In this document: one piece after another, positions 49,537-59,252 of the stretch | Layout of the letters: each line of letters begins with the position of its first letter | Numbering within the stretch: the first letter of the stretch is position 1 | NCBI RefSeq assembly: GCF_014196625.1 | Contig: NZ_JACIDZ010000011.1 | Coordinates: 62,001-126,000 of the forward strand | Source of the DNA: Martelella radicis | Lineage (GTDB): Bacteria > Pseudomonadota > Alphaproteobacteria > Rhizobiales > Rhizobiaceae | Direction of reading: 5' to 3' | Length of the DNA stretch: 64,000 nucleotides | The notes under the pieces: model-generated | Database searches by the model: none | Told to the model about the DNA's origin: nothing | Seen by the model: the letters and a program-made list of their open reading frames with translations, nothing else | Program-made: the position numbers and the translations under genes

Positions 49537-49992
49537 TCAGCCATTATACTCTTCGTCGGTCACTTTCTCGCCCCAGTCGACGGCCGAACCGTCGACCGAT
49601 TCCTGGATAGCGTAATGGGTCACGGAAGTGGTGTCGGTCGCGCCGTGCCAGTGTTCAACGCCCGGCGGGCACCAGATGACATCGCCGGCCTGCATGACGA
49701 GCTTATCCTGACCGCGTTCCTGCACCCAGCCCGTGCCGGAGGTTACCACCAGCTTCTGTCCGCCGGGATGGGTGTGCCAGGCCGAACGCGCGCCGGGCAG
49801 GAAGGTCACTTCGCCGGCGCTGACATTGGCCATGTCCGGGCCGAATACCGGGGCGACATAGGCGGTGCCGGTAAAGGTTTCCGAACTGCCGATGCTGCCG
49901 CCGCGGTCTTCGGCGCGGGTGATCTCCATGGACTGGGCAAAGGCTGCCGGCGCGGCAAGGGCGATGGCGATTGCTGCGAGTGTACGTTTCAT
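49537..49992 (-). CDS. Secreted cupin-domain protein
   Basis: 151 residues from the ATG at 49992, following AAGGAG. Signal peptide [19 protein letters not shown]. Single cupin with metal motif 1 [20 protein letters not shown] near 68 and motif 2 [12 protein letters not shown] near 105. Relatives include periplasmic (R)-mandelonitrile lyase-like and unassigned cupins. It is divergent from the cyclophilin-like and SDR genes, with paired CTCATGAG palindromes (50111, 50179) between them. Function not certain. Confidence 0.85.
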   Translation of the reverse strand: MKRTLAAIAIALAAPAAFAQSMEITRAEDRGGSIGSSETFTGTAYVAPVFGPDMANVSAGEVTFLPGARSAWHTHPGGQKLVVTSGTGWVQERGQDKLVMQAGDVIWCPPGVEHWHGATDTTSVTHYAIQESVDGSAVDWGEKVTDEEYNG

Positions 49993-50261
49993 ATCAGGTC
50001 GTCTCCTTGTTGATGAGGCGGCCATAAGGGCCCGTTCAGGACGGTTATCCGTCTCTGCCATTGAAGTGGGGCGCAGAAAAAGGAGAATAATGCCGGCACT
50101 TCACAAGACACTCATGAGGCCGGTTCATGACCCTGCCGACGTCAATCATGGTGTAAGAGCCAAAATTGATGAGTTGTGCTCATGAGTGACTGTATCTTAC
50201 GGGGTATTATCTTTGGCCCTCAGAGCGCCATTTATGGAGCCAGAGAGGAAAGGGAGATCAT

Positions 50262-50705
50262 ATGTTCGGCAAGCACGCAGTTCTGACCACAGCGGTCGCG
50301 ACCTTCCTTTCCGCCGGTTTCGGTTTTGCCGAGACGTCGAAAGGAGCCGAAATGATCAGGATCGAGTTCATCGCTGGAGAAGATGTGCTGACTGCAACGC
50401 TGGACGACACGCCAGCCGGTCGCGATTTCGCCTCCCTTCTGCCGCTTGAGTTGACGCTCAGCGATTATCACGGCGTCGAAAAGGTCGCCGACCTTCCGCG
50501 CAAGCTGGATACCACTGGCGCACCGGCGAGCTACGAGCCGAAGAAGGGCGATATCACGCAATATGTGCCCTGGAGCAATATCGCGATCTTCACCAAGCCG
50601 TTTTCCGATTCACGGGGGCTGCTGCGCCTCGGCGAATTCGACGGGCCGATCGATGTTCTGACTGAGAACGACGAAGTGTCCGTAGAGATCCGGCTTGCCG
50701 ACTGA
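50262..50705 (+). CDS. Cyclophilin-like fold protein, exported
   Basis: 147 residues. Probable signal peptide (MFGKHAVLTTAVATFLSAGF, then GFA). The body IRIEFIAGEDVLTATLDDTP, ASLLPLELTLSDYHGVEKVA and YVPWSNIAIFTKPFSDSRGL is the cyclophilin-like (DUF369-type) fold, small beta barrels without proven isomerase activity. It sits directly upstream of the SDR gene with 84 bp between and often co-occurs with oxidoreductases and cupins. Function unknown. Confidence 0.8.
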   Translation: MFGKHAVLTTAVATFLSAGFGFAETSKGAEMIRIEFIAGEDVLTATLDDTPAGRDFASLLPLELTLSDYHGVEKVADLPRKLDTTGAPASYEPKKGDITQYVPWSNIAIFTKPFSDSRGLLRLGEFDGPIDVLTENDEVSVEIRLAD

Positions 50706-50789
50706 AAATTCCACCGAAGGCGGCTTTGCCTCTCCGGCTGCCATGGGCGCCGGTTGATTGGGCATTCCCGCACAACGAAGGAGCCTATC

Positions 50790-51536
50790 ATGACCGACAA
50801 TATCAAAGACAAAGTCATTATCATCACCGGCGCCTCGAGCGGCATGGGCGAGGCGACAGCCCGCGACCTGGCTGCCAAGGGCGCAAAACTCGCGCTTGGT
50901 GCAAGACGCAAGGACCGCCTCGACACGCTCGTCAAGGACATCACGGACAAGGGCGGTGAGGCAATTGCCGTTGCAACCGACGTCACGAAACTTGAGGATG
51001 TTCAGGCTCTAGCTGATGCGGCCAAGGACAAATACGGTCGTGTAGACGTGATCTTCAACAATGCCGGCCTGATGCCGCTTTCCCCGCTTGAAAGCCTGCG
51101 CATTGACGAGTGGAACCAGATGGTAGACGTCAACATCAAGGGTACGCTCTATGGTATCGCGGCCGTTCTGCCGATCTTCAAGGAGCAGAAATCGGGCCAT
51201 GTGATCAACGTTTCCTCCGTCTACGGCCACAAGACCGTGGCGACCGGGGCGGTCTACTGCGCCACCAAGCACGCCGTGCGTTCGCTGTCAGAAGGCCTGC
51301 GGCAGGAAGTCAAGGACTACAATGTCCGCGTCACCGTGATCTCGCCCGGCGCTGTCGATACCGAACTGACCAGTCATATCAGCGAGCCCGGCGTTGGCGA
51401 CCAGGTGCGCGATTTCGTCAGCCAGATTGCCGTCCCGGCCAGCACCATGGCCGACATGGTATCCTTCGCCGTTTCCCAGCCGGCCAATGTGGACGTGAAC
51501 GAGATCCTGTTCCGTCCGACCGTCCAGCCGGAATAA
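50790..51536 (+). CDS. Short-chain dehydrogenase/reductase
   Basis: 248 residues from the ATG at 50790, preceded by CGAAGGAG. Classical SDR: cofactor motif [12 protein letters not shown] near 13, NNAG near 88, catalytic Ser in INVSSVYGH near 140 and Y-x3-K in YCATKHAV near 156. The ARRKDR segment after beta-2 suggests NADP(H). Substrate unknown. A strong terminator follows, so it ends the transcript begun at the cyclophilin-like gene. Confidence 0.93.
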   Translation: MTDNIKDKVIIITGASSGMGEATARDLAAKGAKLALGARRKDRLDTLVKDITDKGGEAIAVATDVTKLEDVQALADAAKDKYGRVDVIFNNAGLMPLSPLESLRIDEWNQMVDVNIKGTLYGIAAVLPIFKEQKSGHVINVSSVYGHKTVATGAVYCATKHAVRSLSEGLRQEVKDYNVRVTVISPGAVDTELTSHISEPGVGDQVRDFVSQIAVPASTMADMVSFAVSQPANVDVNEILFRPTVQPE

Positions 51537-51558
51537 GGGCGGCAAAAACAACCATTCA

Positions 51559-51583
51559 GGGCGGCTCTCGAGCCGCCCTTTTT
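51559..51583 (+). terminator. Rho-independent terminator after the SDR gene
   Basis: GGGCGGCTC (51559-51567) and GAGCCGCCC (51570-51578) form a perfect 9-bp stem followed by TTTTT, 22 bp after the stop. Confidence 0.93.
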
Positions 51584-51640
51584 CGCGGCGGCCTGAACCT
51601 CCGCCTCGTCTGATCCTGCCAAGAAGAAAAGGGGAAAACC

Positions 51641-52729
51641 ATGGCTCACTCACCCATTCGCGTCGGCTTTATCGGTCTCAATCCGGACAGCAACTGGGCG
51701 GCGACCGCGCATGTCCCGGCGCTGAAATCGCTTGGCGACCGGTTCGAGATCGTCGGCGTTGCCAATTCGTCGCCGGAAAGCGGAAAACGCACGGCCGAGG
51801 CCCTCGGGCTCAAGCACGCCTTCGATACGCCGGCTGATTTGGTTGCCTCGCCCGAGGTTGATCTGGTCGTCGTCACCGTCAAGGTGCCCTTCCATTTCGA
51901 ACTGGTGTCGCTGGCGCTCAATGCCGGCAAGCACGTCTATTGCGAATGGCCGCTCGGCAACGGGCTTGAAGAGGCGAAGACGCTCGCCGCGCTCGCCGAG
52001 GAAAAGGGCGTCGTCGCCGTTGCCGGCACGCAGGCCCGCGCCGCTCCGGAGATCCTGCATCTGAAGACGCTCATCGAAGACGGCTATGTCGGCAAGATGC
52101 TTTCCACCTCGCTGATCGGCACGGGCGGCAACTGGGCAGACCAGACGAGCGCCGCGCTCTACTATCTCTTCGACGCCAGAAACGGCGCCAAGATGGAAGA
52201 TATTCCGATGGCCCATACCCTGGCCGCCGTGAAAGACGTTCTCGGCGATTTCGGGCCGCTGGATGCGACGCTCGGCTTCAATTTCGAGACCGTGAAGATC
52301 ACCGACACCAACGACGAAAAACCGAAGACGGCCGCCGACCAGGTGATGGTGCAGGGTAAGCTGAAGAGCGGCGCGGCCTTCTCGCTGCACTACAAGGGCG
52401 GGACCAATCGCGGCACCAATTTCCTCTGGGAGATCAACGGCACGGAGGGCGACATTCAGGTCACCGCCGGTCTCGGCCATGCCCAGATGGTGCAGCTCAC
52501 GGTCAAGGGCGCGCGCGGCGAGGAGAAGGTTTTGAGCGACCAGATGCCTGATCCGTCTGTCTACAAAGGCAAGCCCGAATTTCCCGGCGCCCGCAATGTC
52601 GCCGGCATCTATGCTCGCCTTGCCGATGATATTGAGAACGGCACGCGCACGGCGCCGACCTTTGCCGAGGGCGTCGCGCTGCATGAAGTGCTGGACGTTA
52701 TCGCGAAATCGGCTGCCGCCAAGGCGTGA
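51641..52729 (+). CDS. Gfo/Idh/MocA oxidoreductase, Gal80-like
   Basis: 362 residues. N-terminal NAD(P)-binding region with IRVGFIGLNPDSNWAATAHV, then VVVTVKVPFHFELV and the CEWPLGNGLEEA segment in place of the usual E-K-P motif. GFIGL...W-A and E-W-P-L-G are traits of the Gal80/galactose dehydrogenase-like branch. It probably oxidises a sugar or sugar derivative in the cytoplasm. AAAAGGGGAAAACC precedes the start. It is flanked by terminators on both sides, so it is a single-gene unit. Confidence 0.92.
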   Translation: MAHSPIRVGFIGLNPDSNWAATAHVPALKSLGDRFEIVGVANSSPESGKRTAEALGLKHAFDTPADLVASPEVDLVVVTVKVPFHFELVSLALNAGKHVYCEWPLGNGLEEAKTLAALAEEKGVVAVAGTQARAAPEILHLKTLIEDGYVGKMLSTSLIGTGGNWADQTSAALYYLFDARNGAKMEDIPMAHTLAAVKDVLGDFGPLDATLGFNFETVKITDTNDEKPKTAADQVMVQGKLKSGAAFSLHYKGGTNRGTNFLWEINGTEGDIQVTAGLGHAQMVQLTVKGARGEEKVLSDQMPDPSVYKGKPEFPGARNVAGIYARLADDIENGTRTAPTFAEGVALHEVLDVIAKSAAAKA

Positions 52730-52755
52730 GCCGGCCGGAATCTCGGGTTTGATGA

Positions 52756-52783
52756 AGGCGGGCGCTGCGGCGTCCGCCTTTTT
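52756..52783 (+). terminator. Rho-independent terminator after the Gal80-like gene
   Basis: AGGCGGGCGC (52756-52765) pairs with GCGTCCGCCT (52770-52779) with one mismatch; TTTTTCTTT follows. Confidence 0.88.
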
Positions 52784-52889
52784 CTTTCGGTGCGTTTTGA
52801 TAGCCTGCCCTTTTCGCAAGCGCCAAAAGCGGATAGGGCTCGGGAAGAGCCGGAAGGCCGTTGAAACCGATTGGCCAGGATGACGCGCG

Positions 52890-54185
52890 ATGATGCCGAA
52901 GCAATATATCATTCCCGGGATGATGATCCGGGACATGCTGGTGCCGGTGCCGCTCGACTGGTCGAAGCCCGATGGCGCCTTCATCCAGATTTTCGTGCGC
53001 GAGATCGTCGATCCGGTCAAACGGCGCGATGACCTGCCGACGCTTGCCTTTCTGCAGGGCGGGCCCGGCGGCAAATCGCCAAGGCCCGTCGGCGGCGGCC
53101 CGTCCTGGCTTGCCGAAGCGCTGAAGACCCACCGTGTGATCCTGATTGACCAGCGCGGCACGGGGCGAAGCGCCCGCATCGAGGCGGAAACCATGTCGCG
53201 CTATGAAAGCGGCGAAGCGGCGGCCGACTATCTGATGCATTTCCGCGCCGACAGCATCGTTGCCGACTGCGAGCATGTGCGCAAGAACCTCATGGGCGAT
53301 CGCAAGTGGGAGACGCTCGGCCAGAGTTTCGGCGGGTTCATCACGCTCACCTATCTGTCGCAGGCGCCGGAAGGGCTTGCCGCCTGCTATGTGACGGGCG
53401 GGCTTTCCGGGCTTTCGGCCTCTGCGGACGAGGTCTATCGCCGCACCTATCCGCGCGTGGCGGCCAAGAACCGGCAGTATCACAAGCGTTATCCGCATGA
53501 CGCCGCGCTGTTCTCGCGCATTGCCGATCATATCGCGGCCAATGATATCCGCCTGCCGGACGGCGACCGGCTGACCGTGCGCCGGCTGCAGACGCTGGGG
53601 ATCGCCTTTGGCGGGGCGACCGGCTTTGAAAGCGTGCACTGGCTGATGGACGAGGCCTTTGCCGATCCGGATGAGACGCGGCTTTCCGATAGTTTCCTTT
53701 TTTCGCTGATGGCTGAAACGGGATTCGATACAAACCCGCTCTACGCCGTTCTGCAGGAGAGCATTTACGGGCAGGGGGCTGCGCCCACAAACTGGGCCGC
53801 CGAACGCATTCGTTCGGAATTCCCGAGGTTCCATCCCGATCAGCGGCCGCTGATGATGACCGGCGAGATGGTCTATCCGTGGATGTTCGAGGAAATGCGC
53901 TCATTGCGTCCGTTCCGCGATGCGGCGGAAGCACTCGCCGCGCGGGCCGACTATCCGCCGCTTTATGATGCGACCCGGCTTTTTGCCAATGACATTCCCG
54001 TTGCCGCTGCCGTCTACCACGACGACATGTATGTCGATGCCGGGCTTTCGCTGGAGACGGCAGGCCGGCTCGGCAATTGCCAGGCCTGGGTCACCAATGA
54101 ATACGAGCATGACGGGCTGCGCCAGAGCCCGGCAGTCTTCCGCCGCCTGCGCAAGCTCGTGCAGGAGCGCGGCGGCCCGCTCTGA
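52890..54185 (+). CDS. Alpha/beta hydrolase, prolyl aminopeptidase (S33) family
   Basis: 431 residues. Oxyanion-hole motif LQGGPGGKSP near 54, ILIDQRGTGRSARIE near 86, nucleophile Ser in LGQSFGGFITLTYL near 150, and a late His in NEYEHDGLRQSP near 410. These define S33 proline iminopeptidases, which release N-terminal proline from peptides in the cytoplasm. No signal peptide. Two ATGs at the start (52890, 52893) are possible. It appears monocistronic. Confidence 0.92.
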   Translation: MMPKQYIIPGMMIRDMLVPVPLDWSKPDGAFIQIFVREIVDPVKRRDDLPTLAFLQGGPGGKSPRPVGGGPSWLAEALKTHRVILIDQRGTGRSARIEAETMSRYESGEAAADYLMHFRADSIVADCEHVRKNLMGDRKWETLGQSFGGFITLTYLSQAPEGLAACYVTGGLSGLSASADEVYRRTYPRVAAKNRQYHKRYPHDAALFSRIADHIAANDIRLPDGDRLTVRRLQTLGIAFGGATGFESVHWLMDEAFADPDETRLSDSFLFSLMAETGFDTNPLYAVLQESIYGQGAAPTNWAAERIRSEFPRFHPDQRPLMMTGEMVYPWMFEEMRSLRPFRDAAEALAARADYPPLYDATRLFANDIPVAAAVYHDDMYVDAGLSLETAGRLGNCQAWVTNEYEHDGLRQSPAVFRRLRKLVQERGGPL

Positions 54186-54375
54186 GCGGTTTGCGAAGCT
54201 GCCTGAAGCCCAGAAAACCGCGCCTTTCAAGGCGGCCGGGGCGTGATTTTGTGCGCCTGGCGCTGTTGCCGCCTGTTATGAATTCTTCATCTTCCGTTTA
54301 ACGAATTGTCGCGTTGCGAGCGTAATTGCAAATAGCCATCACATTGCAATTTTCGTTGCGACAAGGATTTTTCGA

Positions 54376-55635
54376 ATGATGAAACTCTCCGCCTATCTTC
54401 TGGCCGGCTCCGTCGCGCTTTCCGCGTCAGCCGCCTTTGCCGCCGACACCACGGTTGAATTCTGGCACAGCTTCTCCGACACCAGCGCCAATGGCGCAGC
54501 ATTGGCAGAAATCATCGACAATTTCGAAGCCGCCAATCCCGGCATCACCATCGATTCCCAGTTCATCGGCAACTACAACGACATCGTCGCCAAGCTGCAG
54601 GCCGCCATCCCCGCGCGTCGCGCGCCCGATGCGGTGATCATGGAAGTCACCCGCTATGGTCTTTTTGCCGACCGCGGCGTGCTCGATGATCTCTCCGATC
54701 GTCTCGCCAATGATCCGCTTGCCGACAACCTGTTCGATTTCGCCCGCGAGGTCGGCGTCTATGAGGGCAAGAACTATATCGTGCCGTTTAATTCCTCGAC
54801 GCCGGTTCTCTATCTCAACAAGGCCGTTTTCGACGCTGCCGGTTTTGAGGAAGAGCCGAAGCTCGAGACCTATGACGATATCCTGGCTGCCGCGCAGCAG
54901 ATCACCGATAGTCTGGGTGACGAAGGTATCATGGGTATGACGGCGCCGGGCCAGTTCGCCCGCTGGGGCCTGATCATGTCGAATGACAGCGATCTGATCG
55001 ATTCCAAGACCGGCGAAATCCTGATCGACGCGCCGAACACGGTCGATGCCTATGAATGGATGGCTTCGCTGGTCAACGACTACAAGGTTGCCTCGCCGGA
55101 TGGCGTGACCGACGAGAAGAAGGACAAGCAGTTCTTCATGTCGGGCAATGCCGGCATGATGATGAACTCGACGGGCAATTACGGCGATGCCAAGGAAGCG
55201 CTCGGCGATGATCTTCTGGTCCGTCCGATGCCCTGCAACAAGACCTGCGCGGTTCCGATCGGCGGCGCCGGTATCGGAATTCTCTCCTCGGCCGAGCCGG
55301 AAGTGAAGGACGCCGCCTACAAGTTCATCTCTTTTGCCGCCTCGCCGGAATCGAACGCCATCTGGTTTGCCGGAACCGGCTACATGCCGATCAACCGTCA
55401 TACGGCAGAACAGCCGCGTGCCGCCGAAGCGCTCGCCAATGCCGAAGGCATCGATGTCGCCATCAACCAGCTCGATTTTGCCCGTGGCCGTCCGCGCCCG
55501 GTCGTCGTCACCTGGATGCGCGCCAACGAATATGATGTCTGGCAGTCGATCGCACTCGGTCAGCGCAGCGCCGAGGAAGCGCTGTCCGACTTTGCCGAGC
55601 GCACCCGTCAGGAAGCCCAGCGCCTTTCCAACTGA
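54376..55635 (+). CDS. Sugar/glycerophosphodiester ABC transporter binding protein (UgpB-like)
   Basis: 419 residues. Signal peptide MMKLSAYLLAGSVALSASAA with cleavage after AFA. Family-1 extracellular solute-binding fold: TVEFWHSFSDTSANGAALAE near 25, ITIDSQFIGNYNDIVAKLQA near 55 and GIMGMTAPGQFARWG near 180. The first motif and the adjacent GDPD phosphodiesterase gene suggest glycerol-3-phosphate or its diesters as ligand, as in the ugp system. AAGGATTTTTCGA precedes the ATG. A strong hairpin separates it from the permease genes, probably raising its relative mRNA level. Confidence 0.93.
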   Translation: MMKLSAYLLAGSVALSASAAFAADTTVEFWHSFSDTSANGAALAEIIDNFEAANPGITIDSQFIGNYNDIVAKLQAAIPARRAPDAVIMEVTRYGLFADRGVLDDLSDRLANDPLADNLFDFAREVGVYEGKNYIVPFNSSTPVLYLNKAVFDAAGFEEEPKLETYDDILAAAQQITDSLGDEGIMGMTAPGQFARWGLIMSNDSDLIDSKTGEILIDAPNTVDAYEWMASLVNDYKVASPDGVTDEKKDKQFFMSGNAGMMMNSTGNYGDAKEALGDDLLVRPMPCNKTCAVPIGGAGIGILSSAEPEVKDAAYKFISFAASPESNAIWFAGTGYMPINRHTAEQPRAAEALANAEGIDVAINQLDFARGRPRPVVVTWMRANEYDVWQSIALGQRSAEEALSDFAERTRQEAQRLSN

Positions 55636-55655
55636 TTGGTCTGTCGAAAACAACG

Positions 55656-55683
55656 GCCCGCGCGGTGTTCACGCCGCGCGGGC
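55656..55683 (+). promoter_or_regulatory. Intercistronic hairpin after the binding-protein gene
   Basis: GCCCGCGCGG (55656-55665) and CCGCGCGGGC (55674-55683) form a perfect 10-bp stem with an 8-base loop and no T-run. Stems at this place in ABC operons commonly protect the upstream mRNA so that the binding protein is made in excess. Confidence 0.7.
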
Positions 55684-55732
55684 ATCTTCCAATGACAAGC
55701 GCATTTCCGGCGCCTGTGCGAAAGTCCGCCCC

Positions 55733-56602
55733 ATGCCGCGCAAGCTGACGCCCTATCTCTTCGTCCTGCCGCTGATCTCCTTCATCGCGGTCTTCACCTA
55801 TATTCCGATTGCCACCAGTATCGATCTGAGCTTTCGGCAATGGGATTTCATGACCGCCGACAAGCCGTTTGTCGGGTTTGAGAATTACCGGATCCTGTTC
55901 AATTCCCGCGAGTTCTGGAATTCGGTGCGGGTGACTATGATCTTCGCCTTCGTCTCCGTGCCGATCCGCCTCGCGCTGGCGCTTTTGATTGCAAGCGCGT
56001 TGACGCGCGAGACCTTCTCACGGCGCATTCTGCGCGGCGCGCTGTTTCTGCCATCGGTGACCTCGACCGTTTCCATCGCCGTCGTGTTCTCATGGGTGTT
56101 CTCCACCGATTTCGGCATGGCGAATGGCGTGCTGGAGATGTTCGGCGTCGAGAAAATCCGCTGGATGCAGCGGCCGGATCTGGCGCTTGGCGTGCTGATC
56201 TTCATCAACACCTGGAAACAGCTCGGCTATGATATCGTCATCTATATTGCCGGCCTGCAGGCCATTCCGCAGGAGCTTTACGATGCGGCGGCCGTCGATG
56301 GCGGCAAGCGTCGTCATGTCTTCCGACGCGTCACCATCCCGCTTGTCATGCCGACGACTTACTTCCTGCTGGTGATCTCGGTGATCGAGGCGTTTCAGGT
56401 GTTTACCCTTGTCTCGGTGATGACCGAGGGCGGTCCGGCTGGCGCGACCGATCTTCTGGTCAACCTGCTTTACCGGATCGGCTTCACCTTCTTCGACATC
56501 GGACAGGGCTCGGCGCTTGCCGTGCTGCTCTTCATCCTCCTCATCGCGCTTGCCGTCATCAAGTCGCGCGTTCTCGGCCGGAAGGTGCATTATGAAGCCT
56601 GA
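55733..56602 (+). CDS. Sugar ABC transporter permease (UgpA/MalF type)
   Basis: 289 residues from the ATG at 55733 (MPRKLTPYLFVLPLISFIAV). Six membrane helices and the EAA loop IPQELYDAAAVDGGKRRHVF followed by RRVTIPLVMP near 195-225, which docks on the ATPase. An in-frame reading far upstream overlaps the binding-protein gene and is rejected. It forms the channel with the next permease, whose start overlaps its stop by 11 bp. Confidence 0.94.
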   Translation: MPRKLTPYLFVLPLISFIAVFTYIPIATSIDLSFRQWDFMTADKPFVGFENYRILFNSREFWNSVRVTMIFAFVSVPIRLALALLIASALTRETFSRRILRGALFLPSVTSTVSIAVVFSWVFSTDFGMANGVLEMFGVEKIRWMQRPDLALGVLIFINTWKQLGYDIVIYIAGLQAIPQELYDAAAVDGGKRRHVFRRVTIPLVMPTTYFLLVISVIEAFQVFTLVSVMTEGGPAGATDLLVNLLYRIGFTFFDIGQGSALAVLLFILLIALAVIKSRVLGRKVHYEA

Positions 56603-57401
56603 CAATCCCATTCTGGCCGGGTTGGCACTCCTGGCCGGGCTCATCTTCCTGTCGCCGGTTCTCTATTCGATCTGGATGTCGTTTCAGACTTCGACGGCCT
56701 ACTACACCGGCACGGTCGATTTCACGCTCGGCAATTACCAGCTCGCCATCGGCCAGTATAATTTCGCGCGCTATCTGCTGAACAGTCTCATCGTCTCCGG
56801 CGCGGTCACGCTCATCGGCATCAGCTTTGCCACCATGGCCGCCTATGCCTTTGCCCGCTACAGCTTCTTCGGCTCGAACCTCTTGTTTGCCGCAACGGTG
56901 GCGACGCTGATGATCCCGAGCCATATCAGCCTGATCCCGAACTATCTGACGCTGGCGAAGGTCGGGCTGCTCGACAGCTATGCCGGCCTCATCCTGCCGG
57001 CGATCTCGAACGGCTTCGCCGCCTTCTTCCTGCGGCAATATATTCGCGGCATTCCGCGCGCGTTGGACGAGGCCGCCTATATGGATGGCGCATCGCCGCT
57101 GAAGGTCTTGTGGCGGGTGATCGTACCGATTGCCAAACCGGCCATTCTCTCCATGGGCCTCTACATCTTCATCACCGAGTGGAACAACTATATCTGGCCG
57201 CTCGTCGCCACCAGCCGAGAAGATCTTTACACGCTGCAGGTCGGCCTTGCCCGCCTCTACCGGATCAATCCGGGCGAGGGGCTGATCAACTGGCCACTGG
57301 TCATGGCGGCATCGGCCATTTCCATGCTGCCGGTCATTGCCGGCTTTGTTCTGGTCGAACGGCATCTGGTGCGCGGCATCACCATGGGCGCCGTCAAATG
57401 A
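56592..57401 (+). CDS. Sugar ABC transporter permease (UgpE/MalG type)
   Basis: 269 residues, MKPDNPILAGLALLAGLIFL at the start. Six helices, the LYSIWMSFQTSTAYY loop and the EAA motif IPRALDEAAYMDGASPLKVL then WRVIVPIAKPA near 155-185. The second half of the transport channel. Its stop overlaps an ATG (ATGA at 57398) that could begin the phosphodiesterase gene. Confidence 0.94.
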   Translation: MKPDNPILAGLALLAGLIFLSPVLYSIWMSFQTSTAYYTGTVDFTLGNYQLAIGQYNFARYLLNSLIVSGAVTLIGISFATMAAYAFARYSFFGSNLLFAATVATLMIPSHISLIPNYLTLAKVGLLDSYAGLILPAISNGFAAFFLRQYIRGIPRALDEAAYMDGASPLKVLWRVIVPIAKPAILSMGLYIFITEWNNYIWPLVATSREDLYTLQVGLARLYRINPGEGLINWPLVMAASAISMLPVIAGFVLVERHLVRGITMGAVK

Positions 57402-57430
57402 CGCGACATTTCATAAAAAAGGAAAAGACT

Positions 57431-58186
57431 GTGACACGCATTGCCTCCCATCGCGGCGGAACCCTGGACTATGGCGACAGCACCTTTGCGGGCTTTTCCG
57501 CAACGGCGGCGATGGATGTCGATGAGGTGGAATTCGACCTCCACCCGACCGCCGACGACCGCATCATCGTCAATCATGACGCAACGCTGGACCGAACCAC
57601 CGACCGCACCGGCGTGATCGCCGAGATGAAGGCAGCGGATGTGCGCGCGGCGATTGTCAATCACGCCGCCGACGGGTTTCGTCATCCGCTGTTCGTCGAG
57701 GAGCTTTGCGACATCTTCAGGCTGAGCAAGGTCGCCTTCCGCTGCGAGATCAAGCCCGGCGCCGATGGCCGGCCTTACGAGAACTTCGTGCCGCAGGTGA
57801 TTGCCGCGCTCGACAGGGCCGGCCGGCTGGAAACCACGGTGTTTTCGTCCTTCCTGCTAGAAAGTCTCGATGCTCTGAGAGAGGCAACCGAGCGGCCCGC
57901 GCTCTGGCTTGTCAGCCCGCCGGTTCTGACCCAGCTTGGCAGTCGCGGCGTGATCGAGATCGCCCGCAGCCGCGGCATTGGCGAGATCGCCGTCAATATC
58001 GACATGGCCGATGCCTTGCTGAAACAGCAGGCGGAAGACGCAGGCCTCGCCTTCGGCGCCTGGGCCGCGCACACCACCGCGCAGATCACCAGGGCCTTCG
58101 ATCTCGGCCTCAAGGTGTTCACCACCGATCGGCCTCGGCTGGCGATCGACATACGTGATCAACGGACAAAGGAGGCCGCGCGATGA
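57431..58186 (+). CDS. Glycerophosphodiester phosphodiesterase (UgpQ-like)
   Basis: 251 residues from the GTG at 57431 with AAGGA seven bases upstream; the ATG at 57398 (coupled to the permease stop) would add 11 residues. GDPD motifs: IASHRGGTLDYGDST (catalytic His, first metal site), VDEVEFDLHPTADDRIIVNH (E, D and second His) and FRCEIKPGADGRPYE. It cleaves glycerophosphodiesters to glycerol-3-phosphate plus alcohol in the cytoplasm. Its place inside the ABC operon supports the Ugp-like substrate assignment. Confidence 0.93.
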   Translation: MTRIASHRGGTLDYGDSTFAGFSATAAMDVDEVEFDLHPTADDRIIVNHDATLDRTTDRTGVIAEMKAADVRAAIVNHAADGFRHPLFVEELCDIFRLSKVAFRCEIKPGADGRPYENFVPQVIAALDRAGRLETTVFSSFLLESLDALREATERPALWLVSPPVLTQLGSRGVIEIARSRGIGEIAVNIDMADALLKQQAEDAGLAFGAWAAHTTAQITRAFDLGLKVFTTDRPRLAIDIRDQRTKEAAR

Positions 58187-59232
58187 GCAGCATTTCCTTG
58201 AAAAACATCCGCAAGGCCTATGACAATGGCCCGACGGTGCTGCATGGCGTTTCGATGGATATACGCCCCGGTGAGTTCGTGGTCATCGTCGGCCCCTCCG
58301 GCTGCGGCAAGTCGACGCTTTTGCGCCTGATCGCTGGGCTCGAAGATTGCCGCGAGGGCGATATTGAAATCGACGGCAAGCGCGCCAACGACACCTCGCC
58401 GCAGGACCGCGATATCGCGATGATCTTCCAGAACTACGCGCTATACCCGCATATGAGCGTGCGCGAGAATATCGCCTTCGGGCTGGAACTGCGCGGCGTG
58501 GCCAAGAAGGAGCGCAATCGCCGGGCCGAAGAAGTTGCCGCCACGCTGCAGCTCACCCCCTATCTCGATCGCAAGCCCGCCGCCCTTTCCGGCGGGCAGC
58601 GTCAGCGCGTTGCCATGGGCCGGGCGATTGCGCGCGACACCTCGACCTTCCTGATGGACGAGCCGCTTTCCAATCTCGACAATGCGTTGCGCGTGGTCAT
58701 GCGCCGCGAGATCAAGGAACTGCACAAGGCGCTGAAGGCGACCATCGTCTACGTCACCCACGACCAGACCGAGGCCTTGTCGCTTGCTGACAGGATCGCT
58801 GTGATGAAGGGCGGCTATCTGCAGCAGTTCGACACGCCAGAGGCGATCTATGACCAGCCTGCCAACCGTTTCGTTGCCTCATTCATCGGCGCGCCGGAGA
58901 TGAATTTCCTTGATGCCGGCAATGTGCCCGGCGGCGTTGTGCCGGCAGGGCTGACGATCGGCCTGCGCTCCGATGCGCTGACGATCACGGCGACAAGACC
59001 GGAGGGCGTGGCGCTGCCGGCAAGCGTCACCTTGAGCGAAATGACGGGATCGGATGTCGTGCTTCATTGCGAAACGCCTGCGGGCCGGGTTACGCTGACG
59101 TGTCACCGCAGCGCGCTTCCGGGCGACCTTTCCGATTGCTGGATTGCCTGCGACATGAATGCGGCGCATTTCTTCGACGCGGAGACGGGCGCGCGCGTCG
59201 AAACGCAGCAGCAGGTTGTCTTGCAGGACTGA
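58183..59232 (+). CDS. ABC transporter ATP-binding protein (UgpC/MalK type)
   Basis: 349 residues. Walker A GPSGCGKST near 37, Q-loop FQNYALYPHM near 83, signature LSGGQRQRVAMGRAIARD near 133, Walker B FLMDEPLSNLDN near 155 and H-loop VTHDQTEA near 190. The C-terminal 110 residues are a TOBE-type regulatory domain (GLRSDALTI). It energises the two permeases. The start overlaps the GDPD stop (ATGA). Confidence 0.95.
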   Translation: MSSISLKNIRKAYDNGPTVLHGVSMDIRPGEFVVIVGPSGCGKSTLLRLIAGLEDCREGDIEIDGKRANDTSPQDRDIAMIFQNYALYPHMSVRENIAFGLELRGVAKKERNRRAEEVAATLQLTPYLDRKPAALSGGQRQRVAMGRAIARDTSTFLMDEPLSNLDNALRVVMRREIKELHKALKATIVYVTHDQTEALSLADRIAVMKGGYLQQFDTPEAIYDQPANRFVASFIGAPEMNFLDAGNVPGGVVPAGLTIGLRSDALTITATRPEGVALPASVTLSEMTGSDVVLHCETPAGRVTLTCHRSALPGDLSDCWIACDMNAAHFFDAETGARVETQQQVVLQD

Positions 59233-59252
59233 GGAAGACTTTAAGAGCCGAC

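Noticed and set aside
50111-50186. Two CTCATGAG palindromes between cupin and cyclophilin-like genes as operators
   Set aside because: Eight-base palindromes can arise by chance and there is no adjacent regulator; mentioned only in the cupin entry.
51650-53194. 514-codon minus-strand open frame opposite the Gal80-like gene
   Set aside because: Crosses a strong terminator and two real genes; low-complexity composition typical of shadows.
54427-55653. 408-codon minus-strand open frame opposite the UgpB-like gene
   Set aside because: Exact antisense of a well-defined binding protein.
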